Shown here: positions 12,067 to 22,789 of the stretch, piece after piece
Numbering within the stretch: position 1 is the stretch's first letter
How the letters are laid out: each line of letters starts with the position of its first letter
From: Larix kaempferi
Taxonomy: Eukaryota; Streptophyta; Pinopsida; Pinales; Pinaceae
DNA: 64,000 bases
Direction: 5' to 3'
Assembly: GCA_027924585.1 (NCBI GenBank)
Contig: BSBM01000592.1
Location: 5,128,001 to 5,192,000, forward strand
Made by a program: the position numbers and the translations under genes
The notes under the pieces: generated by a model
What the model saw: only the letters and a program-made list of their open reading frames with translations
Databases searched by the model: none
What the model was told of the DNA's origin: nothing

Positions 12067-13416
12067 TTGATTCTTGATATGGATGATGAAAGAAAAGAGT
12101 ATGGTATTCAAGTTTCCAGTGCATTTCCTCCCATCGACTTCTCACACATTCCGGGTTTCCCTAACTCTGAGCCATATCTCCCAATTGATGGATACGTTGA
12201 GGCTCGGATTTTTCATGGAAATGGTGATTCACCTGTATTTCACATCATATCTTTTGTTTCACTGTTGGGTGAGGTCAATATTTGTCACGAGGATAATAAG
12301 ATGTTGATGTTTGCTAAGTCCCTAAAAGGAGATGCATGGAGGTGGTATTTTGGTCTTCCTAATGGATGCATTACCTCCCTAGCAAATTTCTTTGCTATGT
12401 TTTTCCAAAGATGGTATGATGGTGATGGTGATATGATAAGTGTCATCGACAGAACTTTCACATACCTAAGTAACTTAGCAAGGCCTGATGAGTCCATGAT
12501 TTCCATTACTGACCAGCCCATCCCAAGTGATCCTCTTGAAGAAGTTCATGAAGCTCCCTCGACTGAAGATTTTGTTGTAAACCATCCTCTTGTCAACATA
12601 ACTGAAAATATAGAAGATATAGGGTGTTCCCAAACCTATGAAGATGATCACATATGTATTCCTGATTTACCTAAAGAGGAAGCCATTATAGAAGTTGACA
12701 AAGAAATTCACGAAGGGTCTCCATTTCCAATTGAAGATTTTTCAAAAGAGCTCCCTCAATTTGCCATTGAAGATTTGGGATCTCGAGATTACTTCAGTGT
12801 AAATGATGATGCTAGTACTTCAGATTCACCTCAGGAAGAAACCATTACAAAAGCCTCTAAAGAAACTTGTAATGAATTTTGTATGGTTTATGATGACACT
12901 CCTCCATTTTCTCCACATAATGGTGAAATCTTGGACATCTTTACACCTTGTAATATCTTTCAAACCAAGCCTTCTGAGGATGAGTATCATGCTCATGAAA
13001 ATTGTGAAAGTTGGCTTCCTTGTGATATCTTTGAAAGCACTCTTTTCGAAGATGAGGATGGGTATGGCCAAGATTGTGATGCAATAGACAAAGACTCCCC
13101 TTTCATTTACAAGGATGGGTATGATGATTATTGGACGGATTTAGAAAAACCCATCTTTGATATATCAAGAGAGGGGAGTGTTGATTTTGAGACCTTGGGG
13201 AATCTTGACATGGAAGAGGAACATACAGATACTTCTCATGATCATTCAAAGCCATGCATAAGTATTAGTAATGAAGACTTGGATCAGCAGTATAACGAAG
13301 AGTTAGATAGGATGGAATTAGTGGAAAGTCAGTTTCAACCTTCATCAGCACATTCTGAGGTTCCTTATGATTTGGAGCAGCTTGGGGCTTATATTTTCAC
13401 AGAAATAAACTATTAG
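12067..13416 (+). CDS. Gag-like protein of element F
   Basis: This is a 449-codon ORF open from end to end, about 365 bp after the PBS. Residues about 40-140 resemble a plant gypsy gag (retrotrans_gag) domain: 'ARIFHGNG', then 'FAKSLKGDAWRWYFGLPNG', then 'LANFFAMFFQRW'. The rest is strongly acidic and contains loose internal repeats built on 'PC-D/N-IF' followed by an E/D cluster (about residues 295-335). There is no CCHC zinc knuckle, no protease D-S/T-G, and no pol behind it. Start sites at 12067 and 12079 are both possible. An intact ORF among many dead relics suggests recent activity or selection. In the family, gag would form the particle; here it may package its own RNA while pol comes from a relative. 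Confidence 0.75.
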   Translation: MILDMDDERKEYGIQVSSAFPPIDFSHIPGFPNSEPYLPIDGYVEARIFHGNGDSPVFHIISFVSLLGEVNICHEDNKMLMFAKSLKGDAWRWYFGLPNGCITSLANFFAMFFQRWYDGDGDMISVIDRTFTYLSNLARPDESMISITDQPIPSDPLEEVHEAPSTEDFVVNHPLVNITENIEDIGCSQTYEDDHICIPDLPKEEAIIEVDKEIHEGSPFPIEDFSKELPQFAIEDLGSRDYFSVNDDASTSDSPQEETITKASKETCNEFCMVYDDTPPFSPHNGEILDIFTPCNIFQTKPSEDEYHAHENCESWLPCDIFESTLFEDEDGYGQDCDAIDKDSPFIYKDGYDDYWTDLEKPIFDISREGSVDFETLGNLDMEEEHTDTSHDHSKPCISISNEDLDQQYNEELDRMELVESQFQPSSAHSEVPYDLEQLGAYIFTEINY

Positions 13417-13999
13417 AAGAGCCCTTCGGACCAATATGATGAGGTAGTTGGTCTGCCTTATCATTCCGAATTTTTTCTCAGCCCTATCTAGTCATGGGTA
13501 GAAGAGGCCTGCATGAGGACTTACCATTGGGGGAAGCACTTCAAAGATTTATCATATACCTATGATCTACCATCCAGTCTTTCAATCCAGAATTATCATG
13601 CAGGTTTGCATTTTCTAAACAAGGTACCCTTGTTTTGGCTGGTAACCAAACACAAGGTTAAAAGATTTTATATTGATAAAATGTTAAGATGGTTGCATTG
13701 GATTTATCATTTTACTTAGCATTTTATTATATGCTTAGAGTAGGAAAATAACTTATGGTACTTTCAACATTTCTTTTTCAGTACTTTCATTTTTTGTACT
13801 TAGAATTTTTTAGTTAATTTTGTTTTTGAATAAAGTAACTTATGGTTCATTTGCCTCTTATAAGAACTTGTGCTACTGAAAAGTTTCTTATCAAGTTGAG
13901 ATGTTTTTACAGGTCATAGAAATCGGAGATTCTGGTATTCTCGTATGCTCTCCTTACTTGAAGACCAGATCGAGCACATGTCCCACAGTTGGAGCCAGA
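13417..13999 (+). other. Element F 3' non-coding region
   Basis: Between the gag stop and the 3' LTR. T-rich, with no ORF of note. Ends with 'tcccacagttggagccaga' immediately before TGTTGCC, words shared with the minus-strand gypsy relic at 1739-1765. The polypurine tract is not sharp; 'cagttggag' is the nearest candidate. Confidence 0.55.
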
Positions 14000-14650
14000 T
14001 GTTGCCAGCTAAGTTGTACTTAGATGGACTATCAAGCGAGCGGGCAAAGTTGAACATTTCAATGTTATTTTTTCGATGATTTGATATCCAGCTGGCCTTT
14101 TAAAGGGCCCCCGTTTTAACTTTTTTCCACATGTCCATGGCCCTGCGGGGTTTGTAATAAAATGTACTAGCATGGTGTTTTGTAAAAGACTCGGTTCCCT
14201 AGGACTTTTTGGCTAAGTCAGGTATTCCAAGGAATTTTTTCACCTAGTTATTATGTCTTGCATTAGTGCATGACATAATTTTTGGGTTTTTCTCCTGCTC
14301 CTCCAAAGCTGGAATGCCTAGGGAGGCTAACGGGCCTTAGGGGGTTGTTAAAGTCTATGGGTCAATGTATATGAACATGCTAGGCGTTATTTTTGAGTCA
14401 TATGGACATGTGCTAAGTCCCCCTAGGTTGTTTTTTAATTTTCGGCGAAGTTTATTTTTTTCGTAAATTGAGCCATTTTTTTTAATGGTTCAATTAAAAA
14501 AAAATGTAATTGGCCTTGAAGTGGCGTCTGGAGGTCTTTTCTGCCTTAGGGGTGCTCGTTTTCTAACTCAGAGCACCCCCTTAACCCCTAAACCCACTTT
14601 TCCTAATGTTTGGGTTGTTATCAACTGATTTGTACAAATAGTTGAAACCT
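14000..14650 (+). repeat. Element F 3' LTR, first part
   Basis: Starts TGTTGCCAGC, pairing with the GGCAACA end. Shares with B1 and B2 the order 'ccatggccc', 'ctagca/tagtaggg', 'ggtattcca(g/a)gga', 'tccaaagctggaatgcc', but is clearly diverged from them. Split at about 14650 by B1. Confidence 0.65.
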
Positions 14651-16222
14651 TATTGAGCCGCCAGTGTTGGAACACATCAGTGTTCACTTCCAGAGTATCT
14701 GGGTTTCATTGTATTTGGGTCTAGCCAGTTTTGTTTTTGAGTCGACATGACCATGGCCCCATGGGGGTTTGTATCAAAGTGTGCTAGTAGGGTCTGAGTG
14801 GCTCGGTTCCCCATGACTGGATTAAACAACTAAGGTATTCCAGGGAGTTTTTTCACCGTCAGATTATACTTGTTTCAGGCGAAATATAATCTCTTGGTTT
14901 TTCTCCCACTTCTTCCAAAGCTGGAATGCCCGATTTTGGAAATTTGGCCATGGGGGGTTATTAGGGTCCAACTATAATGTATAAACCTACTAGACACTAT
15001 TAGAATAGGTTTTGGTCATGTCCTAGGTCTCTAGGACCCCCAGAAAAAATTTCGAAAAAATTTTACCGGACGCGTCGAAAATGGGGTTTTTAATTTTAAT
15101 TATTTTTTAAATTTTAATTAAATTTCTCTATAGTTATATAGAGAAATTTGGGTCTGTAATTATGTCAGTCATCCGGGGTCCGAATTTAGTGTTTGATGGC
15201 TTGTTTCATAAGCCAAAAATCACACATGACCCATGGAGCAGCTAAACCCAACTTTCGGATGTCAATTCAGCCTCATAATTAATATTTTCTCTGAAAAGTC
15301 ATTTACAGAGAAATTATTAATTAAAATAATAAAATTGAATATTTTGGAGAAAATCCAAATCTCTCCAAAATTAATCAATTTGATTAAAATAAAAGGCTAA
15401 ATGACATGGCAATGAGCATTTAGGAAGATTCCAATCAACCCCGAGCCCATCCAGTCATCCATCCAGTCACCAAATCGTTATCCTTTCAAAGCAATTCACC
15501 CTCCTTCATGAGAAAATCGATTTTGTGATGTGTCATTTCGTGGTTGGGTTGGTGACTTGCATTTAAAGCTTGAGGTAGGCGCCCTATTGACTCACCTTAT
15601 CCTAAGCTTGGCTCCCTTCATGTGATTCGAGTTACACCTACCATTACCACGTTTTCTCCCCACAACTAATTCGCATCCCCTTAAACCCTCACGTCAATCT
15701 CCTTGGAGCTCGAATTTGAGCCTTGTTGTAGTGTGGCGATTAGTGGTGATGTATCCCATGCTCCACCCATGCGTTTTAGTGCCTACCCATTGCCACATAC
15801 CATTCCCATGTTAGCTCGCCTCTCCACTTGTCTCCACACAACTCACTCGCATATCTACTAGATGCTCACGTCAATCCTTTTGTGCAATCACGTGGAGCTT
15901 AGTTAGGGCGTGTTTATTGGTCACATCTCATTGATTAGCTTGGCTCCCATCTAAGTTTCGAGTTAGTGCCTACCCTTTGCCACTTGCCATCCACCAAGCA
16001 ACTCGTGGATCTCCACATTGATCACGCCCTTCTTGTTGTAGCTTGCCCATTCGCTGGTTGATGTTTCCCATGCCTTCTACCACTCGAATTTGCCACCTAT
16101 TCACCCTTACCTACCTCAAACTCGACTTTAGCATTGTGTATTGCTCCAAGCCTTTGTTGATTGGAATTCGACCTCCATGCCATTGCCAAATTCGACCTAG
16201 GGTTTTAGATTGAGTCTTTTGC

Positions 16223-16330
16223 TATAAAGAGAGGCCCATTTGGGTTATTATCTCATGGAGAATTTGAGGCAAACTTACTCTGCCAAAATTGTATATGTGT
16301 TATAGCTTTTGCTAATTGAAATAAAGTGGC
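16223..16330 (+). promoter_or_regulatory. B1 core promoter and polyadenylation-type signal
   Basis: TATAAAG at 16223 is followed about 95 bp later by an AATAAA-type signal and the words 'ctttggaggtc', which recur after the same signal in B2 (about 27530-27552) and in the F 3' LTR (about 20562-20580). Confidence 0.6.
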
Positions 16331-16849
16331 TTTGGAGGTCCATATGGTGTGTTGATCTTGTTCATGGAAAGTGCTTCAATATAATCAAGGTGATATTGCT
16401 TTATGGTTTTTTGCTTACATGTTCCATGTTTTGATCAAATTATTTAAGCTTAGAAGACTTTTCCAAGTCCATAGGGTGGGCATTTGGGTTCAATTTGTCC
16501 ATTAATGTTGGGTTGTTTGTGATTGGGAAGTAGTGGATTGTAGTTGGAAATACTAACACTCTTCTTGTCCCTTTCAACTTGGCATACTATATTTGATCAA
16601 TCTTGTTTGTAAGTGATACATTTTGCAGATCTATAAAGTTATGAAGAGGAGTTGGAACTAGGTTGTCTCCTCCATCTCTTCAAAGAACAAAGTCGACCTC
16701 ACAACACCAAGATGGTGGCATAAAGGGGTTTGATTTCAAAGATCCATCTCTTATATTCAAAATATTGTTTATTGGTTACTTTGGGCTTTCACTTCTTCAA
16801 GCCATCTTGTCTTCACTTTTGAAACCCCTTTTGATTTGCTTGCTAGCCC

Positions 16850-17170
16850 TTTCCTCTTAGTTCTCGTCCCCTCTCCTCATTGGTTTCTTCCCCCATTCGT
16901 TTTGTTTTCTTCTTTGCCTTCTCATCCATCCTAGAAAGGCCATCTTCTTCCCCTCGTCTTAGCCACTTAGTGCCTCCTCCTCTTCCTTTTAGCCTCTACC
17001 CTTCATCCCATTCGTCCTATCTATCTTTCCTCTAGTTCTTGTCTCATTTCTAGTCCAACCCCTAGTCCCCATTTGTCTTTCTCCTTTGCCCTACTCCTTC
17101 TCCCTTTTATCCATCCTCTCCTTTGCCCTCGTTTTTTCCCACACTTTACCTTTCGTTTTGGGTTTCCTAG
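16850..17170 (+). repeat. Pyrimidine-rich tract in B1
   Basis: About 300 bp dominated by C and T on the plus strand, with repeated 'cccattcgtc', 'ctcgtc' and 'tccatcct' words. The corresponding region of B2 (about 27900-28390) has the same character, so it is a property of the LTR. Confidence 0.7.
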
Positions 17171-18998
17171 CTTCCTTTCGTCCAATACCAAGAAGCCCTC
17201 AATACTACACACAAAACACCTAAAACAAGTTAGAGTTAGTGTTAATTTGTTTCTTATAGATCGCATTTAGTTTCTTGAAATAATTTAAAATCTCATAAAA
17301 AAATTTCAAAGTTCTAGTTTAGATCTCTTATTTGTATTCCATAATAGTTAGATCTCTTACCAAAAGTTTAGATCTTGCATATTGAAAGGTTGATTGAGCA
17401 TATAGGGTAGTGAAATATTGCATGTGATTGAGCATATAGGGTTTGTTAGTAGTACTTTGTAGCTTTTATATAGTTAGGATAGTTTATCATGCTAAATTAG
17501 ATTTGTTGGGTTTTGATAGTTAGTTGTATTGTTAGGGGTGTTATCATAGATCTTTTCCCAAGTTATTGTCTAGTCTCGAATCTTAATCAACATGCATTGA
17601 GCTCCATATCTTGTAGTGTTGTTGGCTGCCTTTATATACTTTGGTTGACTGTAAAATCCTTGTTGGGCTGCCTCTTTGACATTGTTGACTGTCCTAGACT
17701 TGTTGGCCATCATTACAAACTTTTGTTGACTGTCTTACAAATTACTTGACTGCCATCTGAAATACTAGAGGACTGTTATCACACTATTTGGTCTAAAATA
17801 CTGTTGGCTGCCATTCAAATTGATGTGTTGACTGTCACGTCCTAAACATCCATTGGCTGCTATATAAAACAGTGTGTTGACTGTCATGAAGTAAAGGTTT
17901 ATCGGCTGCCCCTTTAATTCTTTGTTTATTCATTTTGCAAGTATTTTAAAGGCTCAAGGTCCTAAGAGGTTTGTCATTTTTGTTTAAACTTGCATCGTCT
18001 TTTAAGTACTTGGTCATTTTTCATATCCATAATATCATAGATTGCATGTAGCTAGTATTTTGTTTACAAACTTTTACGTCTTCCAAAAGATAGAAAATAT
18101 TGCACAAAAATATTTCAAATCTAGACGTAACTAGTTGCAAGTTTTGGTTTTTTGCTAACGGTTAATGGGTGCCTTGTTTAGACGTTTTGGACTTGTGTAG
18201 GTCATTTTGAGAAAGAGAGATACTTGATAAAGATCTTGAAACAAAGGATCAAACGCAAAATAAAGTGAAGGAGCCATGAAAATGACTCAATCTTGATATA
18301 TTTATCCTTTGTAATAGCAAGTAAAATTTGTATCTTCTTCAATAATTTTCCAAGTATTACCGTTCTCAAAAGACCTTGCAAGGTTTTAAACCCAAGGCAT
18401 CTGTAACAGTTTAATAAGAAGTTTCAAGTGGAGGGGGCCTCCACTTTTGGGTCTTCTTCCCCATTTGGGGAAGAGTGTTGGGTCTTGTGGTTTGGTTTAA
18501 CTTAGTTTATGTTTCCATGATCTTAGATTAGTTTCTATTTCATTAAAATCATTTGGTCATTTATCTTCCATATTCACTTACCCCCATGCTCTCCCGAGTA
18601 GGGTCTTGAACCTGAAAGAGATTCTTGGGTAGTTAGCTTTATTTCTCGTTTATTTTTATCTTGTTTCTCTTCCAAAGCCCTCAGCCGGAAGTTGTATCCT
18701 TGAGACGGGCAGGACCACATAATTTGTGGTTACTCTTCCATCCCCGTCGGTTTCCTTGGTAGAGCTTTCAGCTAGCTGGAGGTTCTCAAGTGCAGGCGGT
18801 TCTAGCGGTTGATCCTGTTTCGGAGATCAATCCCACCTAGTAGATTAATTTTGTGTGGTAGAACACTAGATTTTTTTGTCTTGCAAATAATATTGTTAGT
18901 AGTAATTCATATCCTGCTGATCATCTTATTGTTTAAATCTATTTTCAATCTGAGATATACTGCTACTACAATTTATCTGCTTCTTAAAATAAACCAAA

Positions 18999-19149
18999 GT
19001 CTCTTGAACTTGGCCGAATCCAAGTCAAGAGCACCCTCTATCGGAGGGCATTTTAGTTTTTGCATTTCCCTGCATTAGGCATTGTTAAAATAGCAAGTCT
19101 CTTGAACTGTGGTCATAAGATCAAGTCAAGAGCGCTCTCTGTCGGAGAG
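18999..19149 (+). other. Twin hairpin module in B1 leader
   Basis: Two tandem modules about 100 bp apart. Each has a long stem (CTCTTGAACTTGG with CCAAGTCAAGAG at 19001-19031; a variant at 19099-19132) followed by a 5-bp stem with a TATCG or TGTCG loop (CCCTC/GAGGG at 19034-19048; CTCTC/GAGAG at 19135-19149). B2 keeps both modules. See findings. Confidence 0.7.
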
Positions 19150-19238
19150 TTGAACAAGGCTTTCTAATAATAAAATTTTCCACTCATACACCCTTTAATT
19201 AATTTACCTTGGTTTTTGTCCTACACCCGTATGCTCTG

Positions 19239-19256
19239 CCAACCGGAAACGGTTGG
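19239..19256 (+). other. GAAA-tetraloop hairpin in B1 leader
   Basis: CCAACCG, GAAA, CGGTTGG: a perfect 7-bp stem with a GNRA-type loop. The B2 counterpart has a compensating change in the closing pair. Confidence 0.75.
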
Positions 19257-19920
19257 GCTAGTACTCAGAAAGGTGGAAGACTTGTTAATCTACAAGCGAA
19301 AATCTAATTAAAATTTTCACCCCCATAACCAACGAACTGGCATTGTCATAAAGTATTTTAATCAATTCTCAGGGGAGGCGCCGGACCGCCCAATCTGCGA
19401 CACGGTGGCTGGTTAGCATTGCGTGCCTCGCCGTGATTCCAGACAGGCCCCGACAGGTCTCTTAAAGGAGCTGCTTAAAACTACTTTCCGGACACTCTTT
19501 GAACATCCTTGGTTTTAGCCCTAATAAATCAAGACAATTAAAACTTTGAATTTACCAAGATAAGCTGTAAAACGTTCTCACAAACTTTACATTTCAAGCA
19601 CTTGTGTCAAGTTTACAATCACTTTTATTTTCTGACTCCATAAGGCACTGGTCCTTCATATTGTATTTTGCTTGCTTAAGTATCAACATTGGAGTATCTG
19701 CTTATATTTATGTGAAGTGATCTGCTTATTGTCCAAGTGTATCTTTCATCTTGTGTTTGCAACGTGGATTTCGTTATCTTGTCTTATATTTAACTTTTAT
19801 AATTGTCTCTCATTCAAAAACTCCTAAAAAACACCCATCCGCATCACTACATCAAAAACACTTAAATACACAAAGAGCCTTAGTGAAACTCTCTTTTAGG
19901 GACTACCCCCCTTGGCTTCG

Positions 19921-19969
19921 TTAGGAGTTTGCCTAAACGGAGGAGCTGGGATTCAGGTGACAGTACCTG
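19921..19969 (+). other. LTR-end hairpin pair in B1
   Basis: TTAGG/CCTAA (19921-19936), then CAGGTG-ACAG-TACCTG (19954-19969). F LTRs have the same two hairpins with paired base changes and the same ACAG loop. Confidence 0.7.
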
Positions 19970-20067
19970 GCTCATTGCTTGCCCCCAAGGCCACACCTCT
20001 CTCACTTGTAGTGAAGAGACAGCTTTTGAAAGATTTTTGCTGCTGGTGTGCATATTGGCGGACAACA

Positions 20068-22789
20068 TGGGTGATTAAATTTTTACCTATGGCCAAAAAA
20101 CCCAAAAAAGTCATGAAAAAATAAAATAAAAAGTGAAAAAATGACTCATAAAAATATTAAATTTTGGGAGTGATTTATGGACTGATTTTTTCAGCTATGT
20201 TTTAGGAGTTGTAAGAGTTGATTTTGGAAAGATTCCGGGCAGCTATATTATTGGGATTACTTCCCCATTTGAGGGGGGCATATTTCCCAAAATTGGGCCC
20301 CTTCAATCATGGAATTTGCAGCTATGTTTATGGGCTGTCACATGGCCGATTTTTAGCTGATTTGGGGCTGATTTTGGCAGCCCATTACATGGGAGTGGGC
20401 AGCCCCATTTTCTCCACGAGTTATGCCACTCATTCCACCCATTTCTCTCCATCTTTGGCTATTTAAGCATGGCTGCCCACTCCATTTTCTCTAGTTGGAG
20501 TTTGAGAGTTAGAGCTAGCACTTGTAATTCGATTTTGTACTTGTCATTTTGCTTAATGAATAAAGAAACTTTGGAGGTCAAGCTTGGTGTAGTGCTTTTG
20601 ATGAGTGGGTGAATGTCATGGTTTTCATTGAGGTACCATGTATTTGAGTTACTTGTTTTCTTTTGCATCTAAATCTAGCTTTGGGAAGGATCAGTATTGA
20701 TTTATAAGGAGGATTAGATAATTTGTTTATTATTTAGTCTTTTATCTATGCAAGTGTAGAGATCTGATTTAAATGTGTCATTTGTTTATGAGCATTTCCT
20801 TTTGATTTCTCATATGTATATTTCTAGATTTGATCATTTGGTTTCAAATTGATGTGATTTGCAGGTTATTTCAAGTGGATGAGTGGAGGATCTTGTTTGT
20901 TTTCTTTACTTTTCTAACATCTTTTTGCAGACGTAGCCCCTCAGATCTCCACCAAGAAGGCTTCAAGGCTTCTTCAAGGAAAAAATTGATAAATTGATAA
21001 AAACTCTCCATATCTCCTTCTCTTCTACTTCAAACTTTCACCTTGGTTACTAGTTACTTTTTGAAAGAGTAATAGTGGTTTGCAATCTGAACATTACATT
21101 CTGATTTATTACTCTAAATGTCTGATCTATTCCATTTACAAAGTCTTCATTTTTAATAGATTAGATCTTTTCATTTATCTAGCATTTTACTTTTCTCAAC
21201 TTGTAAAAAATTGTCAAATCTTTAAAAAAATTTAGGAGTAGTGTTAGATCTGATTTGAAAGTTCATTTGGCTGATTTAAAGAGCTGATAATTTGCAGCCC
21301 TTAAAAGCTTGCAAAGATCCCAAGTAACAAGGCCCAAATGCTTGTTTTACTTGGTTAAATTTCGTCATTTTAACTAGTTTTTACACTTAGTATTTTCTGG
21401 GTTTTTTAGGAGGTGTTCCAAAGACAATCTTAAAGTGTTTTTGGGCATCTTATACTGACGTTTGCTTGTTGGTTTGCAGCAAAAGACGATCAGGTAGGAG
21501 GAGGTGCTACCAAAATTTCAAAGATCCAAGCAATCCGAAGGACCATTATTGAATTTTTGCAAACCGGATACCTTTTTCTCTCCAATTTTTGTAAGCCACT
21601 GGGTCAATTAAGACTGGAGCATTTCTATTGCATTGTAACTAAAGTATGAAACAAGAGCAAGTGGGCTAACCAAGCGCCCACACTCCATCCCCCCAGGGGG
21701 GAAAACTGTGTTGACTCAATTTTCGTGGTTTGCAATTTTTTTTAGTTTAAATTTCATTTCCGCACTTAATAAAATCGAACTAGGCTTAAAATTAACCTTG
21801 TTGGTCCGTTCCACTAGCGGGCCATAAGTTCACTCAAAACATAGTTTTATCATTTTTTACAAACTCAAATGCCCCCCTTGGTTTCCCGAAGTAGGGTTTC
21901 TGTACAAGGGCTTGCCCGAGTACGTGCCTGAAAAGAGACTCTTGGGGTTTAAAAAGATAAAATTTTGGTTCATAAAATCTTCTAAAAATACCAAGGTCTT
22001 CTCCTGTATGCTCTGTGGCCAACTTAGAGCTCAGTTTGACCCAGTTGGTATGCATCAGAAAGGGGGAGATGGCTAGTAATAGGATCTAACACCGCCCCGA
22101 ATAAAAAAACCTTTTGTGAAAATCCGGCACATCGCGAACATTTTATTGTCGTGGGGAAATTTCTCAGAAAGCTTGGGACAAAACTAAGTAGTGACCTCTT
22201 GGAAACCGTTAGGCTTGCCCTCGTTGGTACAGCATCTGAACACCTCCTTGAGACTCCGATTCAGCCCAAGTCTGAGAGGGAAGCCACACATCAAAATTTC
22301 GGACATGTTCCCTGTACCTTTGCGTATATTGGGAACCCACCAGCCATAATAAAAAGATCACTTTCACATTAATTATAAAATAAACCAAGAACACTCACAC
22401 AACATTTACTTTTCTGCTCATGCATCTATTTCGACTCCATTATAAGGCACTGGTCTATATTGATATTATTTCATGTTATTGACAAATGTTGCAAATGAAT
22501 GATGATAATAGTGAATGGGAGCAAATGATGTATTGATGAATGATTGTCTTGCTTTATATAAGTATATGCTTCTTTTATCTTGGTTATCAAAAATATTTTT
22601 TCTAACTCCTAGATTAGACACCTTGGTTTTTGTTTTTAGGGTCCACCCCCCTTGGCTTCGCTAGGAAAGCCTAGACGGAGGAGTCGAGTCCCAAGTGACA
22701 GCACTTGACTCTGACTTGCCCCCAAGGCCACACTAGCAGCTTGAAGACTTCTACTGCATTTTCCCCAGGTGTGGAACCAGGCAGCAACA
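20068..22789 (+). repeat. Element F 3' LTR, remainder
   Basis: Continues the 3' LTR after B1. A TATA-like box TATTTAAG (about 20460-20467) is followed by 'gaataaagaaactttggaggtc' near 20558-20580. From 21408 it matches the 5' LTR. LTR-end hairpins are at 22661-22674 and 22692-22707. The end is GGCAGCAACA at 22789, followed by ACTAG. Confidence 0.8.

Larger units (their letters stand above)
14651..20067 (+). mobile_element. LTR B1: very long (about 5.4 kb) gypsy solo LTR
   Basis: Aligns in order with B2 (25991-30636) along its whole length. Ends in GGCGGACAACA; its start near 'tattgagccgcca' is a decayed inverted match (TGTTGTCCGCC expected). A TATA box TATAAAG (16223-16229) precedes 'aaataaagtggctttggagg' (about 16319), so most of the LTR is transcribed leader. 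A 300-bp pyrimidine-rich tract follows (16850-17170). Three sets of hairpins near the end match those of B2. No coding ORF; small ORFs inside are chance. No clean target duplication was found, so the edges are approximate. Confidence 0.65.
7075..22789 (+). mobile_element. Element F: gag-only non-autonomous Ty3/gypsy (TR-GAG-like) with nested insertions
   Basis: The element is made of a 5'-truncated 5' LTR (7075-8126 and 11342-11681), a primer-binding site, one gag ORF, a 3' non-coding part, and a 3' LTR (14000-14650 and 20068-22789). The LTR termini TGTTGCCAGC and GGCGGCAACA (GGCAGCAACA at the 3' LTR) are near-perfect inverted repeats. The 5' and 3' LTRs differ at six positions in the first 165 aligned bases (7080 and 21418 onward), so insertion is younger than much of the surrounding DNA. 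No protease, RT or integrase is found in the 2.3-kb internal region. Mobilisation in trans by a pol-bearing relative is inferred. The 5' flank is lost, so no target duplication can be checked; the 3' flank is ACTAG. Confidence 0.75.

Noticed and set aside
14651-20067. Reading B1 together with the F 3' LTR start as one single LTR
   Set aside because: Both 14000-14650 and 14651 onward contain the same ordered B/F start motifs, so they are two LTR starts, one nested in the other, although a clean target duplication was not found.
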